A stretch of 64,000 nt of DNA from an uncultured Lachnospiraceae bacterium (GTDB taxonomy: Bacteria; Bacillota; Clostridia; Lachnospirales; Lachnospiraceae): the NCBI GenBank assembly GCA_947053345.1, contig CAMRSM010000003.1, forward strand, positions 62,001 through 126,000. The letters run 5' to 3'. Positions 33,025-42,003 of the stretch are shown piece by piece. The first letter of the stretch is position 1. Each line of letters begins with the position of its first letter. The notes beneath the pieces were generated by a model that made no database searches, had not been told where the DNA came from, and saw only the letters and a program-made list of their open reading frames with translations. Position numbers and translations under genes: made by a program.

Positions 33025-34620
33025 ATGAACCGAAAATACAGATGGGCAGGCCTTGCCGCAATCCTTACAGCGGGGCTTGGCATGGCAGGCTGCCACGGGT
33101 CAAGGGGACTTAAACCATTTTCGATACCGGAAGAATTTGATACTTCAGAAAATTGCGAGATCACATTCTGGGCAAAGAACGATACCAACAAAACGCAGAC
33201 ACAGATTTACCGCGACGCGATCGACGGCTTTACTTCCCTCTACCCGAACGTGACGGTAAACCTTCGCCTTTATACGGATTACGGCAGGATCTACAATGAT
33301 GTCATCACAAACATCGCGACCGGCACCACACCGAATGTCTGTATCACCTACCCGGACCATATCGCGACATATCTGACGGGCAGCAATATCGTCGTCCCAC
33401 TCGATGAATTGTTCGGGAACCCGGACTACGGGCTCGGCGGGCAAAAGCTGCTCTTTGACGCGCCGGCATCCGATGAGATCATCCCGCAGTTCCTCTCCGA
33501 ATGTTCATTTCAGGAACACTGCTATGCGCTCCCGTTCATGCGCTCGACGGAAGCCTGCTACATCAATAAAGATTATGTGGAGGCGCTCGGCTACACGATC
33601 CCCGATACGCTCACATGGGATTTTGTCTGGGAAGTCTCGGATGCCGCGGCCGCAAAAGATGAAAGCGGAACTTATCCGGTCAACGGCCAAAAAGTCATGA
33701 TCCCGTTTATTTACAAATCCACCGACAATATGATGATCCAGATGCTGAAACAAAAAAATGCCGGGTATTCAAAAGCGGACGGCACGATTGAAATCTTCAA
33801 TGACACCACGGCGGAACTGCTTTACGGAATCGCCGAGCACGTAAAAAAAGAGGCGTTCTCAACCTTTAAGATTTCCAGTTATCCGGGAAACTTCTTCAAT
33901 GCCGGGCAGTGCCTTTTCGCGATAGACTCCACCGCTGGGGCTTCCTGGATCGGCTCGAATGCCCCGCTTTCGGATATCAGCACGGAGGCGCTCGTCGATT
34001 TTGAGACTGTCGTCATGCCAATCCCGCAGTTTGACCCGGAACACCCGCAGATGATATCACAGGGACCTTCGGTCTGTATTTTTAACAAAGCCGACCCGCA
34101 GGAGGTTCTTGCCTCATGGCTCTTTACACAATATCTCCTGACCAATGAGGTACAGATTGCTTACGCGAGAACGGAAGGTTATGTCCCGGTAACAAAAAAG
34201 GCACAGGAAGACCCTGTTTACCAGGACTATCTGGCACAGATGGGAAAGGATAACGATGCTTACTATGATGTAAAGATCAAAGCGTCCATGCTCCTGCTCG
34301 AAAATATGGCAAACACCTTTGTCACGCCGGTCTTTAACGGTTCCGCCTCCCTGCGCGACGCAGCCGGGCAGATGATCGAAAATGTCGCCAAATCCATACG
34401 GCGCGGGGGAACGGTTGACGATGCTTATATGGAGAAGCTTTTTTCCGATGTCACCTCCCTGTACCGCCTCGACCAAAAGGGTGCGGCCGTCGCCGGGAGA
34501 ACCGAACTTGGAAGGCTTCCGCAGACCGCAGTGATATTGCTCGCCGCGCTCGGCATTACCTGGCTCGGAATTATTGCATATGTGTCGTGCGGGGCAATAA
34601 AAAAGAAAAAGAAATCATAA
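33025..34620 (+). CDS. Extracellular sugar-binding lipoprotein with extra C-terminal membrane segment
   Basis: 531 aa. Signal peptide with lipobox (LTAGLGMAGC, Cys about residue 23), then the family-1 solute-binding fold (CEITFWAKNDTNKTQTQIYR, TGTTPNVCITYPDHIATYLT, MRSTEACYINKDYVEALGYT). It captures a carbohydrate outside the membrane and delivers it to the permeases. Unusually, the C-terminus has a second hydrophobic segment (AVILLAALGITWLGIIAYV) followed by KKKKKS, which would anchor the protein at both ends. Typical proteins of this family end in the soluble fold. AGAGGAGG precedes the ATG. Ligand not determinable. Confidence 0.92.
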   Translation: MNRKYRWAGLAAILTAGLGMAGCHGSRGLKPFSIPEEFDTSENCEITFWAKNDTNKTQTQIYRDAIDGFTSLYPNVTVNLRLYTDYGRIYNDVITNIATGTTPNVCITYPDHIATYLTGSNIVVPLDELFGNPDYGLGGQKLLFDAPASDEIIPQFLSECSFQEHCYALPFMRSTEACYINKDYVEALGYTIPDTLTWDFVWEVSDAAAAKDESGTYPVNGQKVMIPFIYKSTDNMMIQMLKQKNAGYSKADGTIEIFNDTTAELLYGIAEHVKKEAFSTFKISSYPGNFFNAGQCLFAIDSTAGASWIGSNAPLSDISTEALVDFETVVMPIPQFDPEHPQMISQGPSVCIFNKADPQEVLASWLFTQYLLTNEVQIAYARTEGYVPVTKKAQEDPVYQDYLAQMGKDNDAYYDVKIKASMLLLENMANTFVTPVFNGSASLRDAAGQMIENVAKSIRRGGTVDDAYMEKLFSDVTSLYRLDQKGAAVAGRTELGRLPQTAVILLAALGITWLGIIAYVSCGAIKKKKKS

Positions 34621-34626
34621 AAACCA

Positions 34627-34654
34627 TTGATTTATGAAAAATTTCGTGTATAAT
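34627..34654 (+). promoter_or_regulatory. Promoter of the lipoprotein gene
   Basis: TTGATT (34627-34632), 16 bp, TATAAT (34649-34654). It starts 7 bp past the solute-binding protein stop and leaves a leader of about 150 nt before the lipoprotein ATG. Confidence 0.6.
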
Positions 34655-34809
34655 GGCATTGGTTCGAGTGAACATAAAATAAAACCGGATCCGCAGTTTC
34701 CCGGTCGATACCCGGAAGAAATGAAAGAAGGCTGTGCAAACAGAAATAATGAACACGGCCAACGGTATCGGGGGGACTATTGCGGAACTCAAAATGGAGG
34801 TATGGATTT

Positions 34810-35553
34810 ATGAAAAAGTTTTTGGCAATGGCACTTTCCCTCGCGCTCGCGTTTACGGCGGCAGGATGCGGAAAGGGCGACGATCCGGACAAGAAGTCCG
34901 AGGGCGTAATGACCTATGCGGAGTACGATGCCGCGGCACTGAAATCCGAAGTGACGATTGAAGCCTACGTGCAGGCAAAGCAGAGCTGGTGGGATAACAA
35001 GGCTACCCTTTACACACAGGATAAGGAGGGGGCTTACTTTATCTACAATATGCCTTGCTCCGAGGACGAATACGCAAAACTTACCGCCGGAACCAAGATC
35101 AAGGTGACGGGCTTTAAGGAAGAATGGTCCGGCGAGGTCGAGATCACGGACGTATCAACCTTTGAGATCATGGACGGCAACTACATTGCAAAGGCGGTTG
35201 ACGTTACTTCCGAGCTTGGCACCGACGACCTGATCAAACGGCAGAACCAGTTCGTTTCCTTCAAGGGCATGACCGTGGAAGCCAAAACAGATCCGTCCGG
35301 TAATGAAGTTGCATTTCTTTACAACTGGGACGGTTCCGGCACGCAGGAGGGCAACAGTGACCTTTATTTCGATGTGTCAAAGGATGGCAAGACCTACACC
35401 TTTACCGTAGAATCCTACCTGTGTGACAATACCACCGACGTATATAAGACAGTGGAGGCATTAAAGGTCGGCGATGTCATCGACATGGAAGGCTTCCTCT
35501 ACTGGTACAACGGTGTAAACCCGCATATCACATCGGTAACACCGGCAAAATAA
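34810..35553 (+). CDS. Lipoprotein with OB-fold-like domains
   Basis: 247 aa. Lipobox signal peptide (KKFLAMALSLALAFTAAGCG, Cys 20), then two similar beta-rich segments: about 40-110 (VTIEAYVQAKQSWWDNKATL, GTKIKVTGFKEEWSGEVEI) and about 130-240 (FVSFKGMTVEAK, GDVIDMEGFLYWYNGVNPHI). The pattern suggests OB-fold type binding domains, but the family is not certain. GGAGGTATGGATTT precedes the ATG at 34810; the frame extends ten codons upstream. It has its own promoter and terminator, so it is a single-gene unit. Confidence 0.75.
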   Translation: MKKFLAMALSLALAFTAAGCGKGDDPDKKSEGVMTYAEYDAAALKSEVTIEAYVQAKQSWWDNKATLYTQDKEGAYFIYNMPCSEDEYAKLTAGTKIKVTGFKEEWSGEVEITDVSTFEIMDGNYIAKAVDVTSELGTDDLIKRQNQFVSFKGMTVEAKTDPSGNEVAFLYNWDGSGTQEGNSDLYFDVSKDGKTYTFTVESYLCDNTTDVYKTVEALKVGDVIDMEGFLYWYNGVNPHITSVTPAK

Positions 35554-35571
35554 ACTGCCCGTTCCGGGCAC

Positions 35572-35607
35572 AAAAAAGGAATCATCGCGGCGCGGTGATT
35601 CCTTTTT
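35572..35607 (+). terminator. Rho-independent terminator after the lipoprotein gene
   Basis: Stem AAAAAGGAATCATCGC / GCGGTGATTCCTTTTT with a three-base loop (one G-U pair), ending in a T run. It starts 19 bp after the stop. The A/T flanks make it active in both directions. Confidence 0.85.
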
Positions 35608-35696
35608 AAAAAACTCAAAAAAACTATAGGATTTTTTCCAATTTTCCATTATAATAAGATACGACGTTTTTAGAAATAAATATAAAGGAGAGTCTT

Positions 35697-38600
35697 ATGC
35701 CAAAAAGAGAGGATATCAACAAAGTCTTAATCATCGGCTCGGGCCCGATCATCATCGGGCAGGCGTGCGAGTTCGACTATTCCGGCACACAGGCGTGCAA
35801 GGCACTGCGCAATCTCGGATACGAGATCGTTCTGGTAAACTCCAACCCCGCAACCATCATGACCGACCCGGAGATTGCGGACGTAACTTACATCGAGCCG
35901 CTCAACGTAAAGCGCCTGGAGCAGATTATCGCAAAGGAGCGCCCGGACGCGCTGCTGCCGAACCTCGGCGGGCAGTCCGGCCTGAATTTGTGCGCGGAGC
36001 TCGCAAAGGAGGGCGTGCTTGAGAAATACAATGTGCAGGTTATCGGCGTGCAGGTCGACGCAATCGAGCGCGGTGAGGACCGCATTGAGTTCAAGAAATC
36101 CATGGACGAGATCGGAATCGAGATGGCGCGCAGCGAAGTTTCCTACTCCGTGGATGAGGCTCTTGCCATCGCCGACCGTCTCGGCTACCCGGTCGTACTG
36201 CGCCCTGCCTACACAATGGGCGGCGCGGGCGGCGGTCTGGTCTACAACAAGGAAGAATTAAAGACCGTCTGCGCGCGCGGACTGGCGGCAAGCCTGGTCG
36301 GCCAGGTACTCGTTGAAGAATCCATCCTTGGCTGGGAGGAGCTGGAACTCGAGATCGTCCGCGATGCCGAGGGCAACATGATCACGGTCTGCTTTATTGA
36401 AAACATCGACCCGATGGGCACGCATACCGGCGATTCCTTCTGCGCCGCCCCGATGCTTACCATCTCAAAGGAACTTCAGGCCAGATTGCAGGATGCAGCC
36501 TACCGCATTGTGGATTCCGTCAAGGTCATCGGCGGCACGAACGTACAGTTCGCCCACGACCCGGTTTCCGACCGCATCGTCGTGATCGAGATCAACCCGC
36601 GTACCTCCCGCTCCTCGGCGCTCGCCTCCAAGGCGACCGGCTTCCCGATCGCCCTCGTGTCCGCCATGCTCGCCGCAGGGCTTACCTTAAAAGAGATCGA
36701 GTGCGGCAAATACGGCACGCTTGACAAGTATGTGCCGGACGGCGACTATATCGTGATCAAATTCGCGCGCTGGGCATTCGAGAAATTCAAGGGCGTGGAG
36801 GACAAGCTCGGCACACAGATGCGCGCGGTCGGCGAGGTCATGAGCATCGGAAAAACCTACAAAGAAGCCTTCCAGAAGGCCATCCGCAGCCTGGAGACCG
36901 GCCGCTACGGCCTTGGCTTTGCGAAAGATTACAACAAAAAGCCGAAGGAAGAACTGCTGCGCATGCTCGCGCACCCGTCCAGCGACCGCCATTTTATTAT
37001 GTACGAAGCACTGCGGGCGGGCGCAACCGTGGAGGAAATCCACGATGCCACAAAAGTAAAACTCTATTTTATCGAGCAGATGAAGGAGCTTGTTGCGGAA
37101 GAAGAAACACTGCTTGCCATGAAGGGTTCCCTCCCGTCCGACGAGGCTCTTATCTCAGCAAAGAAAAACGGTTTTTCCGATAAATATTTAAGCATGCTCC
37201 TTGAAATCCCGGAAGCAGACATCCGCGCGCGCCGCATGGGGCTTTGCATCACGCAGGCCTGGGAAGGCGTGCACGTCAGCGGTACCAAGGACAGCGCCTA
37301 CTACTACTCCACCTACAACGCACCGGACAAAAACCCGGTAAACACCGACCGCAAAAAGATCATGATCTTAGGCGGCGGCCCGAACCGCATCGGCCAGGGC
37401 ATCGAGTTCGATTACTGCTGCGTCCACGCCGCGCTCGCACTCAAAAAGCTCGGCTTTGAAACGATCATTGTCAACTGTAACCCGGAGACGGTTTCCACCG
37501 ACTACGACACCTCGGACAAGCTGTATTTCGAGCCGCTTACACTCGAGGACGTTTTAAGCATCTACCAGAAAGAACAGCCGGTCGGCGTGATCGCGCAGTT
37601 CGGCGGCCAGACACCGCTCAATCTCGCGGCGGAACTTGAGAAAAACGGAGTGAAAATCCTCGGCACGCCGCCTGCCGTGATCGACCTTGCAGAAGACCGC
37701 GACCAGTTCCGCGCGATGATGGATAAGTTAGGCATTCCGATGCCGGAATCCGGCATGGCGACCACGGTGGAGGAAGCGCTCTCCATCGCAGGCCGCATCG
37801 GCTACCCGGTCATGGTGCGCCCGTCCTACGTGCTCGGCGGACGCGGCATGGAAGTTGTCTATGATGACGGGAGCATGGAGGGCTATATGAAAGCCGCGGT
37901 CGGCGTAACCCCGGACCGGCCGATCCTGATCGACCGTTTCTTAAACCACGCATTGGAGTGCGAGGCGGATGCCATCAGCGACGGCACGCACGCTTTTGTC
38001 CCTGCCGTTATGGAGCATATTGAGCTGGCAGGCGTTCATTCCGGCGATTCCGCGTGCATTATCCCGTCCGTGCATATCACGCCGGAAAATGTCGCAACGA
38101 TCCGGGAATACACGAAGAAAATTGCCGTAGAAATGCATGTCAGGGGTCTGATGAACATGCAGTACGCGATCGAAAACGGAAAAGTTTACGTGCTGGAAGC
38201 CAACCCGCGCGCGTCCCGCACTGTGCCGCTCGTATCCAAGGTGTGCAACATCCGCATGGTTCCGCTTGCGACGGACATCATCACGTCGGAGCTCACCTCA
38301 CGCCCGTCCCCTGTCCCGGCATTAAAGGAGCAGGATATCCCGTACTACGGCGTGAAGGAGGCCGTTTTCCCGTTCAACATGTTCCCGGAGGTCGATCCGG
38401 TGCTTGGCCCGGAAATGCGCTCTACCGGCGAAGTGCTCGGCCTTTCCACCTATTACGGCGAGGCATTCTACAAGGCGCAGGAAGCGACCCAGACAAAGCT
38501 CCCGCTTTCCGGCACGGTGCTGATCTCGGTCAACCGCAAGGACAAGCCGGAGGTCGTGGAGATTGCCGGGCTGTTCCAGGAAGCCGGATTTAAGATTCTC

Positions 38601-38921
38601 GCAACCGGCACCACCTGCGACCTGATCACGGAAGCAGGAATCCCGGCGGAACGCGTGAAAAAGCTCTACGAGGGACGGCCGAACATCCTTGACCTGATCA
38701 CGAACGGGGATATCAGCCTGATCATCAATACGCCGATCGGCAAGGAAAGCATGCACGACGACAGCTACCTCCGCAAGGCTGCTATCAAAGAAAAAGTTCC
38801 TTATATGACAACGATCGCAGCAGCAAGGGCAACGGCGAAAGGGATTTTGTATCTGCAAAAACACGGGGATTGTGAAGTAAAATCACTGCAGCAATTACAC
38901 AGTGAGATCAAGAACAAATAA
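35697..38921 (+). CDS. carB: Carbamoyl-phosphate synthase large subunit
   Basis: 1074 aa, full family length. Two homologous ATP-grasp halves: residues 1-550 begin KREDINKVLIIGSGPIIIGQ and contain PAYTMGGAGGG; residues 550-930 begin KKIMILGGGPNRIGQGIEFD and contain RPSYVLGGRGME. The C-terminal allosteric MGS-like domain follows (GLFQEAGFKILATGTTCDLI, ITNGDISLIINTP). It makes carbamoyl phosphate for pyrimidine and arginine synthesis and needs a small subunit (carA) for glutamine hydrolysis. No carA is adjacent or elsewhere in the window. AAAGGAGAGTCTT precedes the ATG. Confidence 0.97.
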   Translation: MPKREDINKVLIIGSGPIIIGQACEFDYSGTQACKALRNLGYEIVLVNSNPATIMTDPEIADVTYIEPLNVKRLEQIIAKERPDALLPNLGGQSGLNLCAELAKEGVLEKYNVQVIGVQVDAIERGEDRIEFKKSMDEIGIEMARSEVSYSVDEALAIADRLGYPVVLRPAYTMGGAGGGLVYNKEELKTVCARGLAASLVGQVLVEESILGWEELELEIVRDAEGNMITVCFIENIDPMGTHTGDSFCAAPMLTISKELQARLQDAAYRIVDSVKVIGGTNVQFAHDPVSDRIVVIEINPRTSRSSALASKATGFPIALVSAMLAAGLTLKEIECGKYGTLDKYVPDGDYIVIKFARWAFEKFKGVEDKLGTQMRAVGEVMSIGKTYKEAFQKAIRSLETGRYGLGFAKDYNKKPKEELLRMLAHPSSDRHFIMYEALRAGATVEEIHDATKVKLYFIEQMKELVAEEETLLAMKGSLPSDEALISAKKNGFSDKYLSMLLEIPEADIRARRMGLCITQAWEGVHVSGTKDSAYYYSTYNAPDKNPVNTDRKKIMILGGGPNRIGQGIEFDYCCVHAALALKKLGFETIIVNCNPETVSTDYDTSDKLYFEPLTLEDVLSIYQKEQPVGVIAQFGGQTPLNLAAELEKNGVKILGTPPAVIDLAEDRDQFRAMMDKLGIPMPESGMATTVEEALSIAGRIGYPVMVRPSYVLGGRGMEVVYDDGSMEGYMKAAVGVTPDRPILIDRFLNHALECEADAISDGTHAFVPAVMEHIELAGVHSGDSACIIPSVHITPENVATIREYTKKIAVEMHVRGLMNMQYAIENGKVYVLEANPRASRTVPLVSKVCNIRMVPLATDIITSELTSRPSPVPALKEQDIPYYGVKEAVFPFNMFPEVDPVLGPEMRSTGEVLGLSTYYGEAFYKAQEATQTKLPLSGTVLISVNRKDKPEVVEIAGLFQEAGFKILATGTTCDLITEAGIPAERVKKLYEGRPNILDLITNGDISLIINTPIGKESMHDDSYLRKAAIKEKVPYMTTIAAARATAKGILYLQKHGDCEVKSLQQLHSEIKNK

Positions 38922-38958
38922 TATATAAAACAAACAGAACCATAATAATAGCCATTTT

Positions 38959-39058
38959 AAGGGCTGTTGCAAAATGAAAACCCTTGTGATATATGGAAAA
39001 AGCCAGTATCTGGCTGTAACCATATAAGCACACAGGCCATCATCCTGCGGCAGCCCTT
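38959..39058. repeat. 100-bp nested palindromic element
   Basis: Outer arms AAGGGCTGTTGCA (38959-38971) and TGCGGCAGCCCTT (39046-39058) pair at 11 of 13 positions. An inner dyad ATATGG..AGCCAG / CTGGCT..CCATAT spans 38991-39025. The right end is followed by TTTCAATTTTTTT. GGGCTGTTGCAAAATG resembles ends of several insertion sequences, so this may be a MITE-like non-autonomous element. It could also act as the carB terminator. Confidence 0.55.
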
Positions 39059-39079
39059 TCAATTTTTTTCAAAAAAGCC

Positions 39080-39110
39080 TTGACTCTCACGTTATGTCAT
39101 AGTTTATGAT
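39080..39110 (+). promoter_or_regulatory. MerR-type promoter with 19-bp spacer
   Basis: TTGACT (39080-39085) and TATGAT (39105-39110) are 19 bp apart, longer than the optimal 17. The spacer contains the partial dyad CTCACGTTATGTCATAG. This is the hallmark of promoters activated by MerR-family regulators through DNA distortion, so the downstream regulator probably activates its own gene. Confidence 0.75.
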
Positions 39111-39194
39111 AAGGATGCGTAGAAAAACAAAAAGACTTGCAAGCCTGCCCTACGCGCAGCCGCGATAGGAAACAGAACCGGAGGATGAGCCGAA

Positions 39195-39920
39195 ATGAAA
39201 ACAGTAATTGAAGTCAGCAAACTCGCAGGTGTCAGCGTGCGCACACTGCACCATTATGATGCGATCGGACTGCTAAAACCAAGCAAGGTAAGCGAAGCGG
39301 GTTACAGGCTGTATGACGATACCGCCCTTGCCCGGCTGCAAAACATTTTATTGTTCCGCGAACTAAAATTCCCGCTAAAAAAAATCCGGCAGATCTTGGA
39401 CAGCCCGGACTTTGACCCACGGGAAGCGCTCGCGCAGCAAATTGAACTGTTAAAACTGGAACAACAGCATCTCGGTGAACTGATCTGTTTCGCACAAAGC
39501 ATTCAGAAAAAAGGAGTGACTACGATGGATTTTGGAATTTTTGACAAAAGTGAGATCGAAGCGTACAAAGAAGAAGTCGCAAAAAAATGGGGGAACACCC
39601 CGGAATACAAAGAATTTGCCGGGCGGTCTGCCGCGGGCTTTGACGCGGAAAAAGCCGCACAGGAGATGATGGTTCTCTTTGCGGATCTCGGGGAATTAAA
39701 AGCCCTGCCGCCGTCCGACCCATCCGTACAGAAAAAAATAGGCGAACTGCAGCAGTTCATCACAGAACACTATTATACATGCAGCACCGAAACTTTGTCC
39801 GCACTTGGGCAAATGTATGTACAGGACGAGCGCTTTTGCAGCAGCATTGACCATGCGGGCGGAAAGGGCTGCGCGGCATTCACCGGGGAAGCAATCGCCG
39901 TTTTCTGCGGAAAAAAATGA
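39195..39920 (+). CDS. MerR-family regulator with TipAS-like drug-sensing domain
   Basis: 241 aa. Residues 1-70 are a MerR helix-turn-helix (VIEVSKLAGVSVRTLHHYDA, IGLLKPSKVSEAGYRLYDD), then a dimerisation coiled coil, then a C-terminal TipAS-like domain from about 120 (IEAYKEEVAKKWGNTPEYKE, FITEHYYTCSTETLSALGQM, FCSSIDHAGGKGCAAFTGEA). TipAL-type proteins bind thiopeptides or other drugs and turn on their own promoter. The 19-bp-spacer promoter upstream fits. No drug pump is adjacent. GGATGAG precedes the ATG. Confidence 0.92.
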   Translation: MKTVIEVSKLAGVSVRTLHHYDAIGLLKPSKVSEAGYRLYDDTALARLQNILLFRELKFPLKKIRQILDSPDFDPREALAQQIELLKLEQQHLGELICFAQSIQKKGVTTMDFGIFDKSEIEAYKEEVAKKWGNTPEYKEFAGRSAAGFDAEKAAQEMMVLFADLGELKALPPSDPSVQKKIGELQQFITEHYYTCSTETLSALGQMYVQDERFCSSIDHAGGKGCAAFTGEAIAVFCGKK

Positions 39921-40000
39921 GCAGGGATAGCTTTCCCTGCCCAATGAATGCGTTCCAGACCGCACAAACCGGAACTGCGGCACCAAAACATCGGCCGGTT

Positions 40001-41029
40001 CTACAGCCCGTCCGGATTATTTTTCTGCCAGTTCCATGCGTCACGGCACATATCCACGATATCATACCGTGCGTAAAAACCAAGCTCCCGCCCGGCTTTT
40101 GCCGGGTCGGAGTAACTGGTCGCGACATCCCCCGCGCGCCTTTCCCGGATAACATACGGAACTTTCACGCCATTTGCCTCCTCAAAAGCCTTCACGACCT
40201 CCAGAACGGAATAACCCCTCCCCGTGCCAAGGTTGTAAACGGCGAGCCCGCATTTCTTTTCGATTGCCTGTAAGGCTTTCACATGCCCGCAAGCTAAGTC
40301 TACCACATGGATATAATCGCGGACACCCGTCCCGTCCGGCGTATCGTAATCATCCCCGTACACGTTCAGCTCTTTGCGCTTTCCGACTGCCACCTGCGTA
40401 ATATACGGCATCAGATTGTTCGGGATGCCGCTCGGATTTTCCCCGATCAGCCCGCTTCGATGCGCACCAAGCGGGTTAAAATACCGCAGCAGCACAATAT
40501 TCCATTCTCCGTCCGCCGTCTGGATATCTGTTAAAACCTGCTCCAACATACTCTTTGTCTGCCCGTACGGGTTCGTGCACTGCCCTTTCGGGCACTCTTC
40601 TGTCACCGGAACCACCGCCGGGTCGCCATATACGGAAGCCGAGGAGGAAAAAATCATATTCTTGCAGCCATACCGGCGCAGCACATCCACCAGAACCAAA
40701 GTTCCCGTGATATTATTATCATAATATTCAAGCGGAAGCCGGATGGACTCATTCGGAGATTTCAGCCCCGCAAAATGGATACAGCAGTCAAATGCACGCC
40801 TGCCCTCATCCGCACACGCTTCCATCATTTCCGACAAACCTGCCTTATCCCGGATGTCCACCTGATAAAACGGTATTTTCTTTCCCACGATCTGCCCGAC
40901 CCGCTCGAGTGCCCGGGCATTTGAATTGGAAAGGTTGTCCGCCACCACAACCTCATGCCCGTTCTGCACAAGCTCCACTACGGTATGGGAACCAATGTAT
41001 CCCGCCCCTCCGGTAACTAAAATCTTCAT
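40001..41029 (-). CDS. galE: UDP-glucose 4-epimerase
   Basis: 342 aa from ATG 41029; a TTG two codons earlier is worse placed relative to AGGAG. Motifs: NAD site GGAGYIGSH, FSSSASVYG, catalytic YGQTK, RYFNPLGAHRSGLIGE, DGTGVRDYIHVVDLA. It interconverts UDP-Glc and UDP-Gal, feeding galactose use and surface polysaccharide synthesis, which is plausible given the downstream glycan operon. It ends just past the MerR gene, with which it converges. A weak hairpin (GCAGGG / CCCTGC) lies at about 39923-39942. Confidence 0.96.
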   Translation of the reverse strand: MKILVTGGAGYIGSHTVVELVQNGHEVVVADNLSNSNARALERVGQIVGKKIPFYQVDIRDKAGLSEMMEACADEGRRAFDCCIHFAGLKSPNESIRLPLEYYDNNITGTLVLVDVLRRYGCKNMIFSSSASVYGDPAVVPVTEECPKGQCTNPYGQTKSMLEQVLTDIQTADGEWNIVLLRYFNPLGAHRSGLIGENPSGIPNNLMPYITQVAVGKRKELNVYGDDYDTPDGTGVRDYIHVVDLACGHVKALQAIEKKCGLAVYNLGTGRGYSVLEVVKAFEEANGVKVPYVIRERRAGDVATSYSDPAKAGRELGFYARYDIVDMCRDAWNWQKNNPDGL

Positions 41030-41148
41030 CGCCAAAGTCTCCTATCAAAAAAATTACATTCGCCCTGACTGCAAAAAAATACTTGGATCCGATCCCGGCC
41101 CCAAGAAAAATTTTGCGGCACAGTCCGGGTGTTTGCTGTTTTATTCAA

Positions 41149-41523
41149 TCATAAATCCTGGCGCGACCGTGTCTTGCGCTCATACTGCCTAAGGCCGCGC
41201 TTCGTGCAGGCTATCATCTCCTCGATCATTGCCACCTGCGCCGTTGTACAATCCTCAAGCTCCTGATGGATCGTCTCGCGCAATGTATAACACCTTTTGT
41301 CCGGTGCACTGGCATGTCCCAAAAGCAGTTCATCGGGTGTCGCGTTCAATGCATTGGAGAGATTCACCAGGATCTGCATGCTCAGCTTTGTCTTGCCTGT
41401 CTCTATATTACTCATATGCGGAACCGAAACATCCACAAGCTCCGCCAGCTTTTCCTGCGAAATCTTCCTCTCTTTGCGGAATCTCTTAATCCTCACCCCG
41501 ATTGCCTTATAATCCAATTCCAT
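41149..41523 (-). CDS. XRE-family transcriptional regulator
   Basis: 124 aa from ATG 41523, which follows GGAGGCTTGTTT; the frame extends 18 codons upstream. The N-terminal XRE helix-turn-helix spans residues 1-65 (IGVRIKRFRKERKISQEKLA, ELVDVSVPHMSNIETGKTKL, MQILVNLSNALNATPDELLL). The C-terminal 55 residues form a short helical region (EDCTTAQVAMIEEMIACTKR). Stand-alone cytoplasmic DNA-binding protein. It stands between galE and the end of the polysaccharide operon; its target is unknown. Confidence 0.9.
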   Translation of the reverse strand: MELDYKAIGVRIKRFRKERKISQEKLAELVDVSVPHMSNIETGKTKLSMQILVNLSNALNATPDELLLGHASAPDKRCYTLRETIHQELEDCTTAQVAMIEEMIACTKRGLRQYERKTRSRQDL

Positions 41524-41908
41524 AAACAAGCCTCCAATAAACTGCCACATCCTGTCCTGATGACAGACCGTCGACACCTGAGAAATTCCGCTTGCTTCCC
41601 AGAATGCCTTCTGGCAATCCTATGAAAGCTTTTTTATCTTACTAGCTCCTTCGATCCCATCCCCTAATCCTATCTCTATTTCGCAATCAATAAATACAGC
41701 CATTCCAACCTACCCGCCTATTTGTAATACAAACAATCCCTACATAAAAGTTTTATTGCCAGCCCAAGTCAGGATACCACTTATATTATAATGCATATTT
41801 TAACCTTTCGCAACGGTTTTGTGAAAAAATTTGTTGAAATATGAAAGAAAACGTCCTATATGATACCCAAAAACTGCTTTCTTTTAGGCACAGAAAAACG
41901 CAGAAAAC
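41524..41908. other. Non-coding interval upstream of the XRE regulator
   Basis: No supported gene on either strand. It is A/T-rich near 41640-41870 and presumably contains the promoter of the XRE gene on the minus strand, but no box pair stands out. The right boundary is the terminator of the polysaccharide operon. Confidence 0.5.
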
Positions 41909-41941
41909 AAAAAGGGCAAAGCCTTTTTGCCGGCTTTGCCC
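41909..41941 (-). terminator. Terminator of the polysaccharide operon
   Basis: On the minus strand GGGCAAAGCC - GGCAAAAA - GGCTTTGCCC is followed by TTTTTGTTTT. Perfect 10-bp stem, 63 bp past the stop of the ABC transporter gene. It marks the end of the long leftward operon. Confidence 0.85.
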
Positions 41942-42003
41942 TCTTGAAATAATACTAATCTCCGCATATTCTAATCTTTTTAATCCCGCCGGATGTGCCG
42001 CTG

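Noticed and set aside
34655-34809. Riboswitch in the 150-nt leader of the lipoprotein gene
   Set aside because: No match to cyclic di-GMP or other riboswitch cores that I could recognise; left as plain leader.
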